Assembly: GCF_036850765.1 (NCBI RefSeq)
Contig: NC_089492.1
Span: 293,902,590-293,966,589 of the forward strand
DNA: 64,000 nucleotides
Direction of reading: 5' to 3'
Source of the DNA: Saccopteryx bilineata
Lineage: Eukaryota > Chordata > Mammalia > Chiroptera > Emballonuridae
Made by a program: the position numbers and the translations under genes. This document shows positions 35,073-46,744 of this stretch, one piece after another. Below the pieces are notes generated by a model. The model was not told the DNA's origin. It made no database searches and saw nothing but the letters and a program-made list of their open reading frames with translations. Each line of letters begins with the position of its first letter. Positions within the stretch are counted from its first letter, which is position 1.

Positions 35073-36735
35073 TTATATTCTATGTCAAATCCTTGACTTA
35101 ATTTACTGAAGAGCATGAGGCTGTTGTGTAGGAATATTAACTTATAACATGTAACAGATATTTAACAGACAGCATTATTAGCAATACAGTTTACTAAAGA
35201 AACAAATATTATTGATTAATTTCTTATAAATTGTACAAACCTTTTGCAACTTACATAAAATAATCAGCTTTTCTAACCATTTATTTTTAGTCAAAACTTT
35301 TTATTTTAAAACCTTTAACCTTTAGTGACAATTAAGCTGGCTTTCATTTTACCCTAGTTTGCCTTTCTCCGAAGTCTGATTAAAAATGGTGTCCTTAGTG
35401 AATTTCTTCATACATTCGTCATACGTAGACCAACCAGCTTCCGGTTTGTGGTTGGAGTAGGGCCTGCCTTCTACCTTGGCAGGAGTGGGAGTGGTCAGGA
35501 TAATGGTGTGTGGACCCGTCCATGTGGGAGTCAGTCCTTGGGTAATGTACTGGGTCACCTGGCAATGCTGGAAGCGCCTCTCGGACAGTCTTTTGAACAG
35601 CTTGCTGTGTAATCTGCAAACCCTGCAAGTACTTAACGAATGGGTGGTCACATTTCCTTTACAATTTTATTTATGCATTTGATTTTCCCTGAACCTTTTG
35701 GTGCCTGTGGGCATAACGTAACTTAAAATTAGTTTCTAATTAATATGAGTTCCATTCCTACCAGCTTTGATACTGTGGACGCAAATGTAGGCCCAACACT
35801 GGAATGGGCAAGCTAAACCTGGAAAGAATACTATATAGTAACTTTCTAACAACTGTCACTGTGTCCTGTTTTATAAGGAAAAACCTTTATCTATTTGTCA
35901 ATTATTCTATTAAAGTCTATTTCTAAATATTTACCTGGGAAAATTCCTTTCTCCCTGTTTCTTTCTGTGATTTCCTTATTTTACTTAGTATTTACTTGGA
36001 TACAAACTAAACATTCAGATATTATGTCTTCTGTAATAAATCATAAGTAAGGTTTTTCTAATTCTTTCCTATTGGTAAAATCTTTTTATAATTGGTTTCA
36101 AATAAAACTTTGGCAATAAGGATCCCAAACCCCACTGGTTTGGGGTGGCATCTTTCTGCTCATTTGTTTGAATTTCTATGTTCTGATTTTTAGGCAGACT
36201 GGAAAAATGTAAAATAAACAAAATAAAAAGTAACTAATGCTAACAAATACTATAACAAGTGTCCTAATACATACAATAAAGTGACCAAAGCCTACTAGAT
36301 TATTAAACAAAATCTTAACCAATATAACAGGATTTAAAATAAAATAAATTCTTACAGTCTTAAATGTCCTTGACATGTTATCGTAATTTTACTAAGTCTA
36401 TGTTGACACTATTATTGTTTCATATTATTTGCAAATGTAACCCAATTCTCACTTCAGTCTGAGAAATGTCACAAAGAGCAGGAGTCACATATATTCAGGA
36501 AAAGTTCAAAAGGCACTGGCACTGTGGTCACATTCCTGCACTGTAGCTAGAGTCTAAGTCCCAATGATTATTGCTTCTAGCTGGAATTAGGAGCAGGTCC
36601 CAGCCTAGAATAGGCATGGGGCATTGAGACAAGAGGAATAAAGGAGACACTATACATTAAAACAAAGTAACAGAAAATGAGACTTTCAAGACAATAGAGA
36701 TCTTCGAGGGATAAATAAAACTCAAATATTAGGCA
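35073..36735 (-). pseudogene. pol: ERV1-b pol remnants (integrase)
   Basis: The minus-strand frame at 35349-35651 contains TWTGPHTIILTTPTPAKV, nearly the same GPY/F-type integrase motif as in ERV1-a. Further degraded integrase core similarity extends to about 36000 by eye, mostly at DNA level (compare 35780-35810 with 27340-27360). From 36000 to 36735 I recognise no domain. RT and RNase H must be largely deleted, given the short distance to the protease. About 280 bases separate the integrase tail from the LTR, so no env is present. Confidence 0.7.
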
Positions 36736-36810
36736 CGGTATAGTAAGTGGCCCTTTTGTTTACAAGAAATGAGATCAGTTTACCCTCTACTTGGAAGAAA
36801 TACCATAGGC
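36736..36810 (-). pseudogene. pro: ERV1-b protease remnant
   Basis: The minus strand reads GKLISFLVNKRATYYTVP, aligning with SISFLVDTGATFSVL of ERV1-a. The catalytic DTG is replaced by NKR, so activity is lost. Confidence 0.75.
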
Positions 36811-37704
36811 TCGTTCATGGTGACATGAGATGGGGGGGTTGATGGCCCTGGGCACCTTTAACCTTTAGTGGCAAGTCCCAGCAGGCTGGGCAAGGTTAGG
36901 TCACACGTGGTTGGATTAGGGCTGGAAGAGACTGAACCCTCCCTTAGAGAAGAAAAAAGGCAACTTACCTTCTAGTGTCCCTTTTCCCCACAGCAAAGGC
37001 ATGTCCCTGGTTTGGGCCTGGAAGCCTGGCAGGCTTTATCTCAATGACCTTTCTTTCCACTTTTGAATCAGGGCCCTGATGGAATCCTATAAAGCCCCTT
37101 CGGGGCATTGGAGCCTTTAAGGGTGTATGCCAAGAGCCGGTATTTTCCTGATCTCTTTTGGGCTCTATTTGCCTTTTCTGTCTTTTTCTTGGTCACTATA
37201 GACCTTAAAAGCCATACTCAGAAGATATCTCTGAGGGGCTTAAGGGTCCTTTTCTGTCTATATAAACTTTTGGAAATATAAAAAACATTGTTATTTGTTG
37301 GATTAATTAAAGAGGGTAAAAGCTTGCAAGAGAAACACGTTTGGTGTCTCTTTTAGGATTTTAGAGTCTCTCTGCTGCTGAATAACTCAGTACATTAGCA
37401 TTTAAAAGAAATTCTTAACAACACTGTTTTAAAATGATAATAAATTAAACATTATATAAAAGGACATTATTAACAATTATTATATATTTCCTAATATCTA
37501 AACTAAGATTTCAATATTACAGGGCTATTAGACAGCAAATAAAAGGAATTAACAAAAGGCCTTTGAAATAACGTATATATTTCTAACATGGAAAATACTT
37601 TTTCACATATCAGTGGGAGACAATAAGTCATCACTCCAACCCTGTGGTCAGAAAAACTTATTAGTGAACAGAGCCAATTAAAATCAACAACTGAAATTTC
37701 TTTT
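36811..37704 (-). pseudogene. gag: ERV1-b gag 3' part (nucleocapsid knuckle)
   Basis: Near 36985-37020 the minus strand reads KPGTCLCCGEKGH followed by a stop, a partial CCHC zinc knuckle. The rest up to 37704 shows no clear capsid domain. Confidence 0.6.
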
Positions 37705-37718
37705 CAGGGCCAAATCTT

Positions 37719-38151
37719 TTTTTTTTTTTTTTTTTAAATGAAAGTTATTTTTTTATTATTATTATTTTTTTTTGTATTTTTCTGAAGCTGGAAACGGGGA
37801 GAGACAGTCAGACAGACTCCCGCATGCGCCCGACCGAGATCCACCCGGCACGCCCACCAGGGGCAACGCTCTGCCCACCAGGGGGCGATGCTCCGCCCCC
37901 CCGGGTCGCCGCCCTGCCGCGACCAGAGCCACTCCAGCACCTGGGGCAGAGGCCAAGGAGCCACCCCCAGCGCCCGGGCCATCCCCGCTCCAATGGAGCC
38001 TCGGCTGCAGGAGGGGAAGAGAGAGACAGAGAGGAAGGAGGAGGGGGGGGTGGAGAAGCAAATGGGCGCCTCTCCTGTGTGCCGGGAATCGAACCCGGGT
38101 CCCCCGCACGCCAGGCCGACGCCCCACCGCCGAGCCAACCGGCCAGGGCCT
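37719..38151 (-). mobile_element. SINE-A in ERV1-b
   Basis: A young full-length SINE-A with long T-rich tails. It is flanked by cagggccaaatctt at 37705-37718 and 38152-38165. Its body gives ORFs over 130 codons in several frames that are not genes. Confidence 0.93.
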
Positions 38152-38165
38152 CAGGGCCAAATCTT

Positions 38166-39313
38166 AAATTTAAAATTATATAGGTAGGCACATTCCCTAC
38201 TGAGGCAGTGCCCACACATGGCACTCCGTTGGAGATCTATATCCAAGGGAACAAAAGGCCTTATGTCGTCCACTGGCTGTTTACAAGTGGCAGTTTGCAG
38301 ACCAGAGTTCTTAGGAAAGGGGAAGAAGCAGAGGCATCTGGCAAGTCTGTCCCCTCTTGCACATCCCAAGGCTGGCTGAACCCTAGCCTTGCCACGTGCA
38401 GGATGGCAGCGGCGGTGAGGCTCCAGGCTTAGTTCCAAGGTGACACCTAGCCTTCCCAGGACTCCCGTTCCCTCTTTCTCTGCTGCCAGTTTAGGGGCAT
38501 GGCTGCCATGGGAGAGGTGGCGCAGACGGGTGGGCGTTTGGACCCAGCATTTCCAAAAACTAGGCCGACGTTCATTCCCTTCCCCCCAGCAGCTGTCTAG
38601 CTTTATTTCTTACAACAAAAGCAGCAAATTAAAATACAATTTTTACAAATTTACCTTTCTAACAGTGGGTTGATTTAGCCCACATGAGGTTTGCAATTTT
38701 CCCACAATTTCCTGAAAATTATTTGAACAGTTTTTACTATTATGGCTAAAGTAGTGGGTCTCCCCCGTGAATCCCATGCCTCTTACAGTAGATAATAATC
38801 ATCCCACACGAAGGAACTGAGAGACTTGGAGGGAACCCAACACCTGCCTCGGCCCTGTGGGAGAGTGTTGGAACCGTTGTATAATTTTTTTTCACCTGAC
38901 TCTGTTTTCTTATACAACCCGAGGCAGGCTGACTCCTAGCCTAACCGAGCACCGAAGGTGGCAGCAGGACTTTTCTCTTGGCACTCGGCCTTCTGCTCGC
39001 TGTTTGCCTTCTGCTGGGGTGCGCCATGCATGGACAGCGCAGCCAGGTGGGCAGAAAGCATGTTTATGTTCGCCTCTCCACGGCTGTGCCCCCACCCCGT
39101 CGTTCCACCAACCGGGCATTCTGGCTCGGCTTTTCTCTCTTCTCTCACCCAGATCACATACTTGCCAGCCATTCCCCCTAGAGGCTGGAAAAACACATTC
39201 CTGGGCATATTCCTTATGCAATATGCACATTGATTTTTTCCTAGCGGAGTTTAAATTTTTTCTCTCAAATCCCCTTTCTGTCCTCGATATAAGTCTGCCC
39301 AGACTAAGAAGAC
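38166..39313 (-). other. Unassigned GC-rich stretch within ERV1-b
   Basis: It lies between the nucleocapsid-side and matrix-side remnants where capsid would be expected. It has open frames on both strands (for example 38857-39429 + and 38910-39380 -), but I see no capsid homology region or other domain. It may be decayed gag, or foreign sequence. Confidence 0.4.
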
Positions 39314-39703
39314 TTAGCACCCTTTTTGTATTGAGCAAGCTTTTAGCCATTTTGGTGGATTCATTATTAAACTTAGCCATTGATCAATGTATGGAAACTG
39401 ATCAGAGTGGCTTGGGTCCTCAGTTATGATGTTCCGAATGGCCCTTACTAGCTTGAGATTAAAAGTTCCGATTGCTGGCCATCCAATCCCAAAAGTGGGC
39501 CATTCTAATTCACAGAGAGTGCGAAACCTTTTCTTGAACCATTTAATTCCGTATTCACGGCTGTCTCCATAAGCTTCTTGAAAATGTTTTAAAAGACAAC
39601 CTAAGGGGATCTTCTGTGAACTGTGCCCTCTTCCCATATTTAATAACTCAGGCCGCCTCTTTACAATATTGAAACTTGTCCTGGGAAATCCAGGAATTAG
39701 CAC
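39314..39703 (-). pseudogene. gag: ERV1-b gag matrix
   Basis: The minus-strand frame contains PLGCLLKHFQEAYGDSREYG and then LCELEWPTFGIGWPAIGTFN. The WPTFG-GWP-GTFN pattern is a hallmark of gammaretroviral matrix proteins. Capsid does not follow in frame. Confidence 0.85.
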
Positions 39704-40045
39704 ACTAATAAAAAATCAAGAAAGATAAGACAGATAGTTAACTAGCACCCAGAATAAGGGTGTTTGACTATAGAGGTATTAATTATTACATAAGACAAGG
39801 GGAAGGAGCCAAAAGAAGAGAATAATTTCTTCAGGGGAGAAATCTAACTGGGCCTCTTGAAGCCAAAGATTCTGTATCCAAGAAAAAATATGTAGTGGAG
39901 CAGGGGAGAGGGGTCCAAACCATGAAATGTTTTGAGAGATTTCTTGAAGGAACAAAGAAAATCTGCAGCATACATACACAAATCACCATTTAAGATTGCT
40001 TTTTCGTCAGAAACTTCCCATTTTTGACACACAACTCAAGCCAGG
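39704..40045 (-). other. ERV1-b 5' leader remnant, left of the L1
   Basis: Non-coding sequence between matrix and the L1. It ends with the L1 target duplication aactcaagccagg (40033-40045) and continues at 48694 after the L1. No primer site was recognised. Confidence 0.5.
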
Positions 40046-42408
40046 GACGTCATAGAAATGGCGCCGTGAGGACATGGACCGAAAAATCTCCCCAAAATTT
40101 CAACAAGTTCAACAGCCAGAGACAGAAAAACCTATTCTTGGAGCATCCGAGAGTTTCACACCCTGAAGGCGAAGGTAGGATGGAGCGAAAAATCGGCTAA
40201 ATATAAAATCAACCCTGAGGGAAATAAGTCGGACAAAGAAACTCTCTGCCTTCCTCACTAACCTGAGCAAAGGCTGCTTTCACTTGGAACTGAGAGTAGG
40301 GAGGAGCTAGGGGTGTGGAGGTAGCTAGGCTGCTGCGCGGACGTTCGTTCAAGCCGAGGAAAGAGTGTGCCTATGGTGAATCAGCCCACACGAGCAAACG
40401 CCAGTGCGCCACGCCCCGAGCATCCCAGCCTCTGGCCCGCGCCGCAAGCAACCACCCAAGCCCTGGGCTACGAGCACCCCAGCCTCCTGTGCTAGGCCGT
40501 GAGCAGCCCCACCCCCCATGCGCCAGGCCGCGAGCAGCCCAGCCTCCCATGCACCGTGCCAGAAGCAGTCCAGCCTCCTGCGCCCGCGTGTGAGTAATCG
40601 CTCGCGCCATGAACTTCCCTACACCCGAGCTTTTCTAGGCGGGAGGAGCGCCTCACCCAGCCATTCAAGCTAACAATCAAGTGTTGGGGGAGGGGCATGC
40701 ACACAGCTTGCAGTTCATTCTGGAGAAATTCCACGGATCCAATCGCTGAAATTAGCCTAACCCACAGGCTGCTCACCTCCCAACTGACCTACATGGCTAT
40801 AATTGACAAGATCTCTCTCACTCCAGCTATCCAAGACAAGAGGCGTGATATTTTTTAGTGCCTCTTGCTAAAGGGGTGGGGGCAACTTCTGATTAGCAGA
40901 GCTTTCATACTCAGGGACATATGCTAAAAAGAGGGACTTGACAGTGTTAAGACTTCCTGTACTGCAGGCAGTGACTAGTGCATCTTCTTCCCAGCCAAAA
41001 CAGGCTACAAAGTGCAGAAAGTCTGGGGACAGTGGTCCCACAGAGTGCTGGGTGTGCTGAACAGGCCTAGAATCTCAGAGAACGTCACCTTGAGAGCAGT
41101 TGGCTCCCAGCCCCGCCTGATTATGCTAGCTGCTCTGACTGCCAGAGCCTTACCCAGAGCCCTGCATTAAGTGGGGATAGAGTGAGGATCTGCCAGCTCT
41201 CTAAACCTCTTACTCCCCAGGTAGAAGCAGCGGCAGCCTCATAGCTAGATCATCAGGCTGCTAATTCAGGAAGGAGAGACTAGGAGAGAGGCTCCGGGAA
41301 AATGGACTCTCTCATTGTTGGAGACTGCAAACGCTAACAAGCCTTGACTACCGAGACTGAAGCCAAATATATGACATTGCCGTAGAGTCTCATCAACTGC
41401 AAATCCCTACCTAAGTGCCACAGGGGCAGAGCCTGGGGTACAGAGTCACCAACTAGGAAGAGGGAGAGGAAAGAAAAGGGAAGAAGAAGTTAACCACTCA
41501 AATTCAAGAAAAATCCACAGACTTTATAATTTGTTTCACTATTTCTTTTGTTTGTTTGTTTGTTTGTTTCATCCTCTTGCCTTTATTAGTATTATTTCTA
41601 TTTCCTCAACCTTGGTCCTGTTATTCTCTGCCCATCTTATTCTTTCCTATTCTTGAACTACACTACCCATAAGTGTTTCATTTTATTTCTTTTCTTCTTC
41701 CTTACTCTCTATGACGGTTATACTCCAAAACCCTTAACTCTCCCTCTCTTTTTGTTTTTTCTTTTTTCTTCCTTTCCTTTTCCCCTTTTTCTTGTTTCTC
41801 CCTTTCTTTAGTTTCTTCTTTTCTCCTTTTAATTTTCCTCTCATTCAATCCTCAGTCACGAACAGATTATTTAATTTGGGACTCAAGTTTTTTTGAATTT
41901 TTTTGTGGCATTTTGGGTGCTTTTTACTTCGCTTTTTAACTCAGTAGCATTCCTCCCAACCCAGGATCTCCATTCTATTCATTCATTGCTCCACTTAATA
42001 CAGTAGTTTGGTTTTCCCCCCCCCTTTTTCTGGTTTCTCTCTTATCCTTCTCATTATATCTCTTAGTCAACCATTACTTACAAGCAAGTCATTTTATACT
42101 TGACCCAATTTTTTTCCTTTTTTGCATTTTGTGGGTCCCTACTTCATTTTTTTGCCCCTTGAAGAGTTCCCCCCAATTCAGGCCCTCCGTTATAGGCAGA
42201 TTTTCTTTCATTTAGCATAATATAATTCACAGTTTATCACGATCTTTTCCTAAGGAGGAGGGAAGAGGAGGGGAAGAGAAGAAAGAAAAGGGGAGGGAAA
42301 TAATAAATTATTATTGGGTTTTTTGTGTGTTTTTTCCAATTATTTTATTTTTTTTTCTTTTTATTCTTTATTAATTCTCATTAGTGCTATCAACAAGACC
42401 ACCCTCAG
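40046..42408 (+). promoter_or_regulatory. L1 5' UTR with 30-base repeats and a pyrimidine-rich zone
   Basis: It starts gacgtcatagaaatggcgcc, and GGCGCC-type starts are usual for L1 promoters. At about 40410-40592, roughly six units of about 30 bases with the pattern gagcagcccagcctcc recur. At 41530-42400 the + strand is strongly pyrimidine-rich with purine islands. Promoter function is inferred from position. Confidence 0.7.
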
Positions 42409-43420
42409 ATGCCATTAAGAAAAAGGAAATCAAATATCATGGATACAAAAGAAAGAGAAATAACACAGATAGATGTGGAAAAATCTATGGAGAAAAAATT
42501 TAATATATTGGAAACCTTGGAGCTAAATGACAGAGAATTTAAAATAGAAATCCTAAAAATACTCAAGAGATATACAAGAAAACACAGAAAGGGGATTTAG
42601 GGAGCTCAGAAAACAACTCAACGAACACAAAGAATATATTAGCAAGGAAATTGAAACTATAAAAACAAATCAAACAGAAATGAAAAATTCAATTCATAAA
42701 CTGAAAAATAAGGTAACAAGCTTAGCTAATAGAACAGGCCAAATAGAAGATAGGATTAGTGACATAGAAGACAAGCAACTTGAAGCACAACAGAGAGAAG
42801 AAGAGAGAAACTCAAAAATTTTAAAAAACGAGAAAGCCCTACAGGAATTGTCTGACTCCATCAAAAAGAATAACATAAGAATAATAGGTAGATCAGAGGG
42901 AGAAGAGAGAAAATGGAATGGAGAATTTATTCAAACAGATAATAGATGAGAACTTCCCAAGCCTGTGGAAAGAACTGAAGCCTCAAAATCAAGAAGCAAA
43001 CAGAACACTGAGTTTTCTTAACCCCAACAAACCTACTCCAAGGCACATCATAATGAAAATGGCACAAACCAACAACAAAGAAAATTCTCAAGGCAGCCAG
43101 GGAAAAGAATACAACATATAAAGGAAGGCCTATTAGATTATCATCAGATTTTTCAGCAGAAACTCTACAAGCTAGAAGAGAGTGGACCCCAATATTTAAA
43201 GTCCTGAAAGAGAGGAACTTTCACCCAAGAATACTATACCCATCAAAGTTATCCTTCAAGTACGAAGGAGAAATAAAAACATTCACAAATACAGAAAAGA
43301 TAAGAGAATTTATCATCAGAAAACCCCCACTCCAGGAAATACTAAAGGGGCTTTTCCAACCAGATCCAATGAACAAAACAAAACAAAACCACAAGTAAAA
43401 GCTCCACCAAGAACACAATA
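42409..43420 (+). pseudogene. L1 ORF1 (RNA-binding protein), frameshifted
   Basis: A 63-codon frame starts at ATG 42409 (MPLRKRKSNIMD). The coiled-coil region with EDRISDIEDK and the RRM start NIRIIGRSEGEE are in a second frame (42680-42949). NLFKQIIDENFPSLWKEL and TPRHIIMKMA are in a third (42918-43121). The C-terminal domain continues to about 43420 with PSKLSFKYEGEIKTF. At least two frameshifts (about 42590 and 42930) and a stop near 43121 inactivate it. Confidence 0.9.
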
Positions 43421-44479
43421 AAACCAAATTTAAACTGTGACAACAAAAGCAAAAAAAAAAGGGAGAGGACAGAGATTAACAGTAGCAAAAGACAATGAAG
43501 TGCAGAAACACTCGCAAGATAGGGTACTACAATAAATATGGAAGGTACCCTTTTCATTACTTAATGGTAACCATCCTTGAAAAAACCACCACAAAAGCAC
43601 ATGACTTAAAAAAGGTAGCAACAGAGGAAAGAAGTATGGAATACAACAAACAAAAACAAATGATAGAAAAACAAAAGAGAAGAATCAAACAAGATACAAA
43701 ACTAACAGAAAGCAATTTATAAAATGGCAATAGGGAATCCACAAGTGTCAATAATTACACTAAACGTAAATGGATTAAACTCATCAATAAAAAGACACAG
43801 AGTAGCAGAAGGGATTAAAAAAGAAAATCCAACTGTATGCTGCCTACAAGAAACACATCTAAGCAACAAGGATAAAAACAAATTCAAAGTGAAAGGCTGG
43901 AAAACAATACTCCAAACAAATAACATCCAAAAAAAAGCAGGTGTAGCAATACTCATATCTAATAATGCTGACTACAGGACAGCAAAAGTACTCAGAGACA
44001 AAAATGGTCATTTCATAATGATTAAGGGGATGCTGAATCAAGAAGACATAACAATCCTTAATATATATGCACCAAACCAAGGAGCACCAAAATATATAAG
44101 ACAGCTATTTATTGACCTTAAAACAAAAACTGACAAAAATACAGTCATACTTGGAGACCTCAATACACTGCTGATGGCTCTAGATTGGTCATCCAAACAG
44201 AAAATCAATAAAGATATAGTGGCCTTAAACGAAACACTAGAGAACCTGCATATGATAGACATCTACAGGACACTTCATCCCAAAGCGACAGAGTATACAT
44301 TTTTCTCTAGTGTACATGGAACATTCTCAAGAATTGACCATATGTTGGGCCATAAAAATAATATCAGCAAATTCAGAAAAATTGAAATTGTACCAAGCAT
44401 ATTTTCTGATCATAAAGCCTTGAAACTAGAATTCAACTGCAAAAAAGAAGGAAAAAAACCCCACAAAAATGTGGAAACT

Positions 44480-44688
44480 GCCTGACCTGTGGTGGCGCAG
44501 TGGATGGGGCATCGACCTGGAAATGCTGGGGTCGCCACTTCGAAACCCTGGGCTTGCCTCGTTGGGGCGCATGTGGGAGTTGATGCTTCCAGCTCCTCCC
44601 CCCTGTCTCTCTCTCCTCTTTCTCTCCCTCTCTCCTCTCTAAAATGAATAAATTGAATTAAATTAAATTAAATTTAAAAAATTTTTTT
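44480..44688 (+). mobile_element. SINE-B in L1 ORF2
   Basis: Head gcctgacctgtggtggcgca, C/T-rich body and an A/T-rich tail. It is flanked by aaatgtggaaact at 44467-44479 and 44689-44701. Confidence 0.95.
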
Positions 44689-45623
44689 AAATGTGGAAAC
44701 TAAACAACATACTTTTAAAAAATGAATGGGTCAAAGAAGAAATAAGCGCAGAGATCAAAAGATATATACAGACAAATGAAAATGACAATACAACATATCA
44801 GAATCTCTGGGATGCAGCAAAAACAGTGATAAGAGGGAAGTTCATATCGCTTCAGGCCTATATGAACAAACAAGAGAGAGCCCAAGTGAACCACTTAACT
44901 TCACACCTTAAGGAACTGGAAAAAGAAGAACAAAAACAACCCAAAACCAGCCAAAGAAAGGAGATAATAAAAATCAGAGCAGAAATAAATGAAATAGAGA
45001 ACAGAAAAACTATAAAAAAAATTAATAGAACAAGGAGCTGGTTCTTTGAAAAGATCAACAAAATTGACAAACCCTTGGCAAGACTTACCAAGGAAAAAAG
45101 AGAAAGAACTCATATAAACAAAATCCAAAATGAAAGAGGAGAAATCACCACGGACATCGTAGATATACAAAGAATTATTGTAGATTACTATGAAAAACTT
45201 TATGCCACTAAATTCAACAACCTAGAAGAAATGGATAAATTCCTAGAACAATACAACCTTCCTAGACTGAGTCATGAAGAAGCAGAAAGCCTAAACAGAC
45301 ATATTAGTAGAGAAGAAATAGAAAAAACCATTAAAAACCTCCCCAAAAATAAAAGTCCAGGCCCTGACGGCTATACCAGTGAATTCTATCAAACATTCAA
45401 AGAAGACTTGGTCCCTATTCTACAGAAGGTCTTCCAAAAAATTGAAGAAGAAGCAATACTTCCAAACACATTTTATGAGGCCAACATAACCCTCATACCG
45501 AAACCTGGCAAGGATGGCACAAAAAAAGAAAACTACAGACCAATATCTCTAATGAATACAGATGCTAAAATACTAAACAAAATGCTGGCAAATCGATTAA
45601 AACAACATATTAAAAAAATACAT

Positions 45624-45963
45624 GGCCCTGGCCGGTTGGCTCAATGGTAGAGCATCGACCTGGCGTGCGGGGGACCCGGGTTCGATTTCCGGCCAGGGCA
45701 CACAGGAGAGGTGCCCATTTGCTTCTCCATTCCCCCCTTCCTCTCTGTCTCTCTCTTCCCCTCCCGCAGCCAAGGCTTCATTGGAGCAAAGATGGCCCGG
45801 GCACTGGGGATGCCTCCTTGGCCTCTGCCCCAGGCGCTAGGGTGGCTCTGGTCACGGCAGAGCATCACCCCTGGTGGGCATGCCGGGTGGATCCCGGTCC
45901 GGCGCATGCGGGAGTCTGTCTGACTGTCTCTCCCCGTTTCCAGCTTCAGAAAAATACAAAAAA
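45624..45963 (+). mobile_element. SINE-A in L1 ORF2
   Basis: Head ggccctggccggttggctca, full body and A tail. It is flanked by aaaaaaatacat at 45612-45623 and 45964-45975. Near-consensus look suggests youth. Confidence 0.95.
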
Positions 45964-46471
45964 AAAAAAATACATCATGATCAAGTGGGATTCATCCCAG
46001 AATCTCAAGGATGGTTCAACATATGTAAAACGGTTAACGTAATATACCACATCAACAAAACAAAGAACAAAAACCACATGATCTTATCAATAGATGCAGA
46101 AAAGGCATTCGATAAAATACAACACAACTTTATGTTTAAGACACTCAACAGAATGGGTATAGAAGGAAAATATCTCAACATGATAAAGGCCATATATGAT
46201 AAACCATCAGCCAACATCATATTAAATGGCATAAAACTGAGGACTTTACCCCTTAAATCAGGAACAAGACAGGGTTGTCCACTCTTTCCACTCTTATTTA
46301 ATGTGGTGCTAGAAGTTCTGGCCAGAGCAGTCAGACAAGAGAAAGAAATAAAAGGCATCCATATCGGAAAAGAAAAAGTAAAGGTATCACTTTTTGCAGA
46401 TGATATGATCCTATACATCGAAAACCCGAAAGACTTCACAAAAAGATTAGTAGAAACAATAAACCAATACA

Positions 46472-46607
46472 GGCCTGACCTGTGGTGGCGCAGTGGATAA
46501 AGCGTCGACCTGGAAATGCTGAGGTCGCCGGTTCGAAACCTGGGCTTGCCTGGTCAAGGCACATATGGGAGTTGATGCTTCCAGCTCCTCCCCCCTGTCT
46601 CTCTCTC

Positions 46608-46666
<59 letters not shown>

Positions 46667-46744
46667 CCTCTCTAAAATGAATAAATAAAATAAAAATTTA
46701 AAAGAAAAGAAAAAAGAATAAAAATATTAAAAAAAATAAAATAA
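46472..46744 (+). mobile_element. SINE-B in L1 ORF2, with an expanded CT microsatellite
   Basis: The SINE-B head is followed by a (CT)n run at about 46612-46652 and an A-rich tail. It is flanked by aataaaccaataca at 46458-46471 and 46745-46758. Confidence 0.95.

Noticed and set aside
37734..38224. ORFs of over 130 codons on both strands, rich in Pro, Arg and Gly
   Set aside because: They lie in SINE-A and recur in every SINE-A copy (2148-2549, 13333-13662, 45644-46042, 49091-49516). They come from the CpG-rich, stop-poor SINE body.
38857..39429. 190-codon plus-strand ORF inside ERV1-b
   Set aside because: It runs antisense to matrix sequence, has no recognisable domain and no promoter or splice context, so I list the region only as unassigned.
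40315..40593. Repeat-rich 92-codon ORF (PRASQPLAR, PPVLGREQPH)
   Set aside because: It is a by-product of the tandem repeats in the L1 5' UTR, with no L1 protein known there and an equal ORF on the opposite strand.
41530..42400. Strong pyrimidine-rich stretch that might form unusual DNA structure
   Set aside because: It is part of the L1 5' UTR; base bias alone is not enough to claim a structure.
46612..46652. CT repeat as a regulatory tract or CRISPR-like array
   Set aside because: It is a microsatellite grown from the C/T-rich tail of a SINE-B. No spaced direct repeats of CRISPR type occur anywhere in the window.
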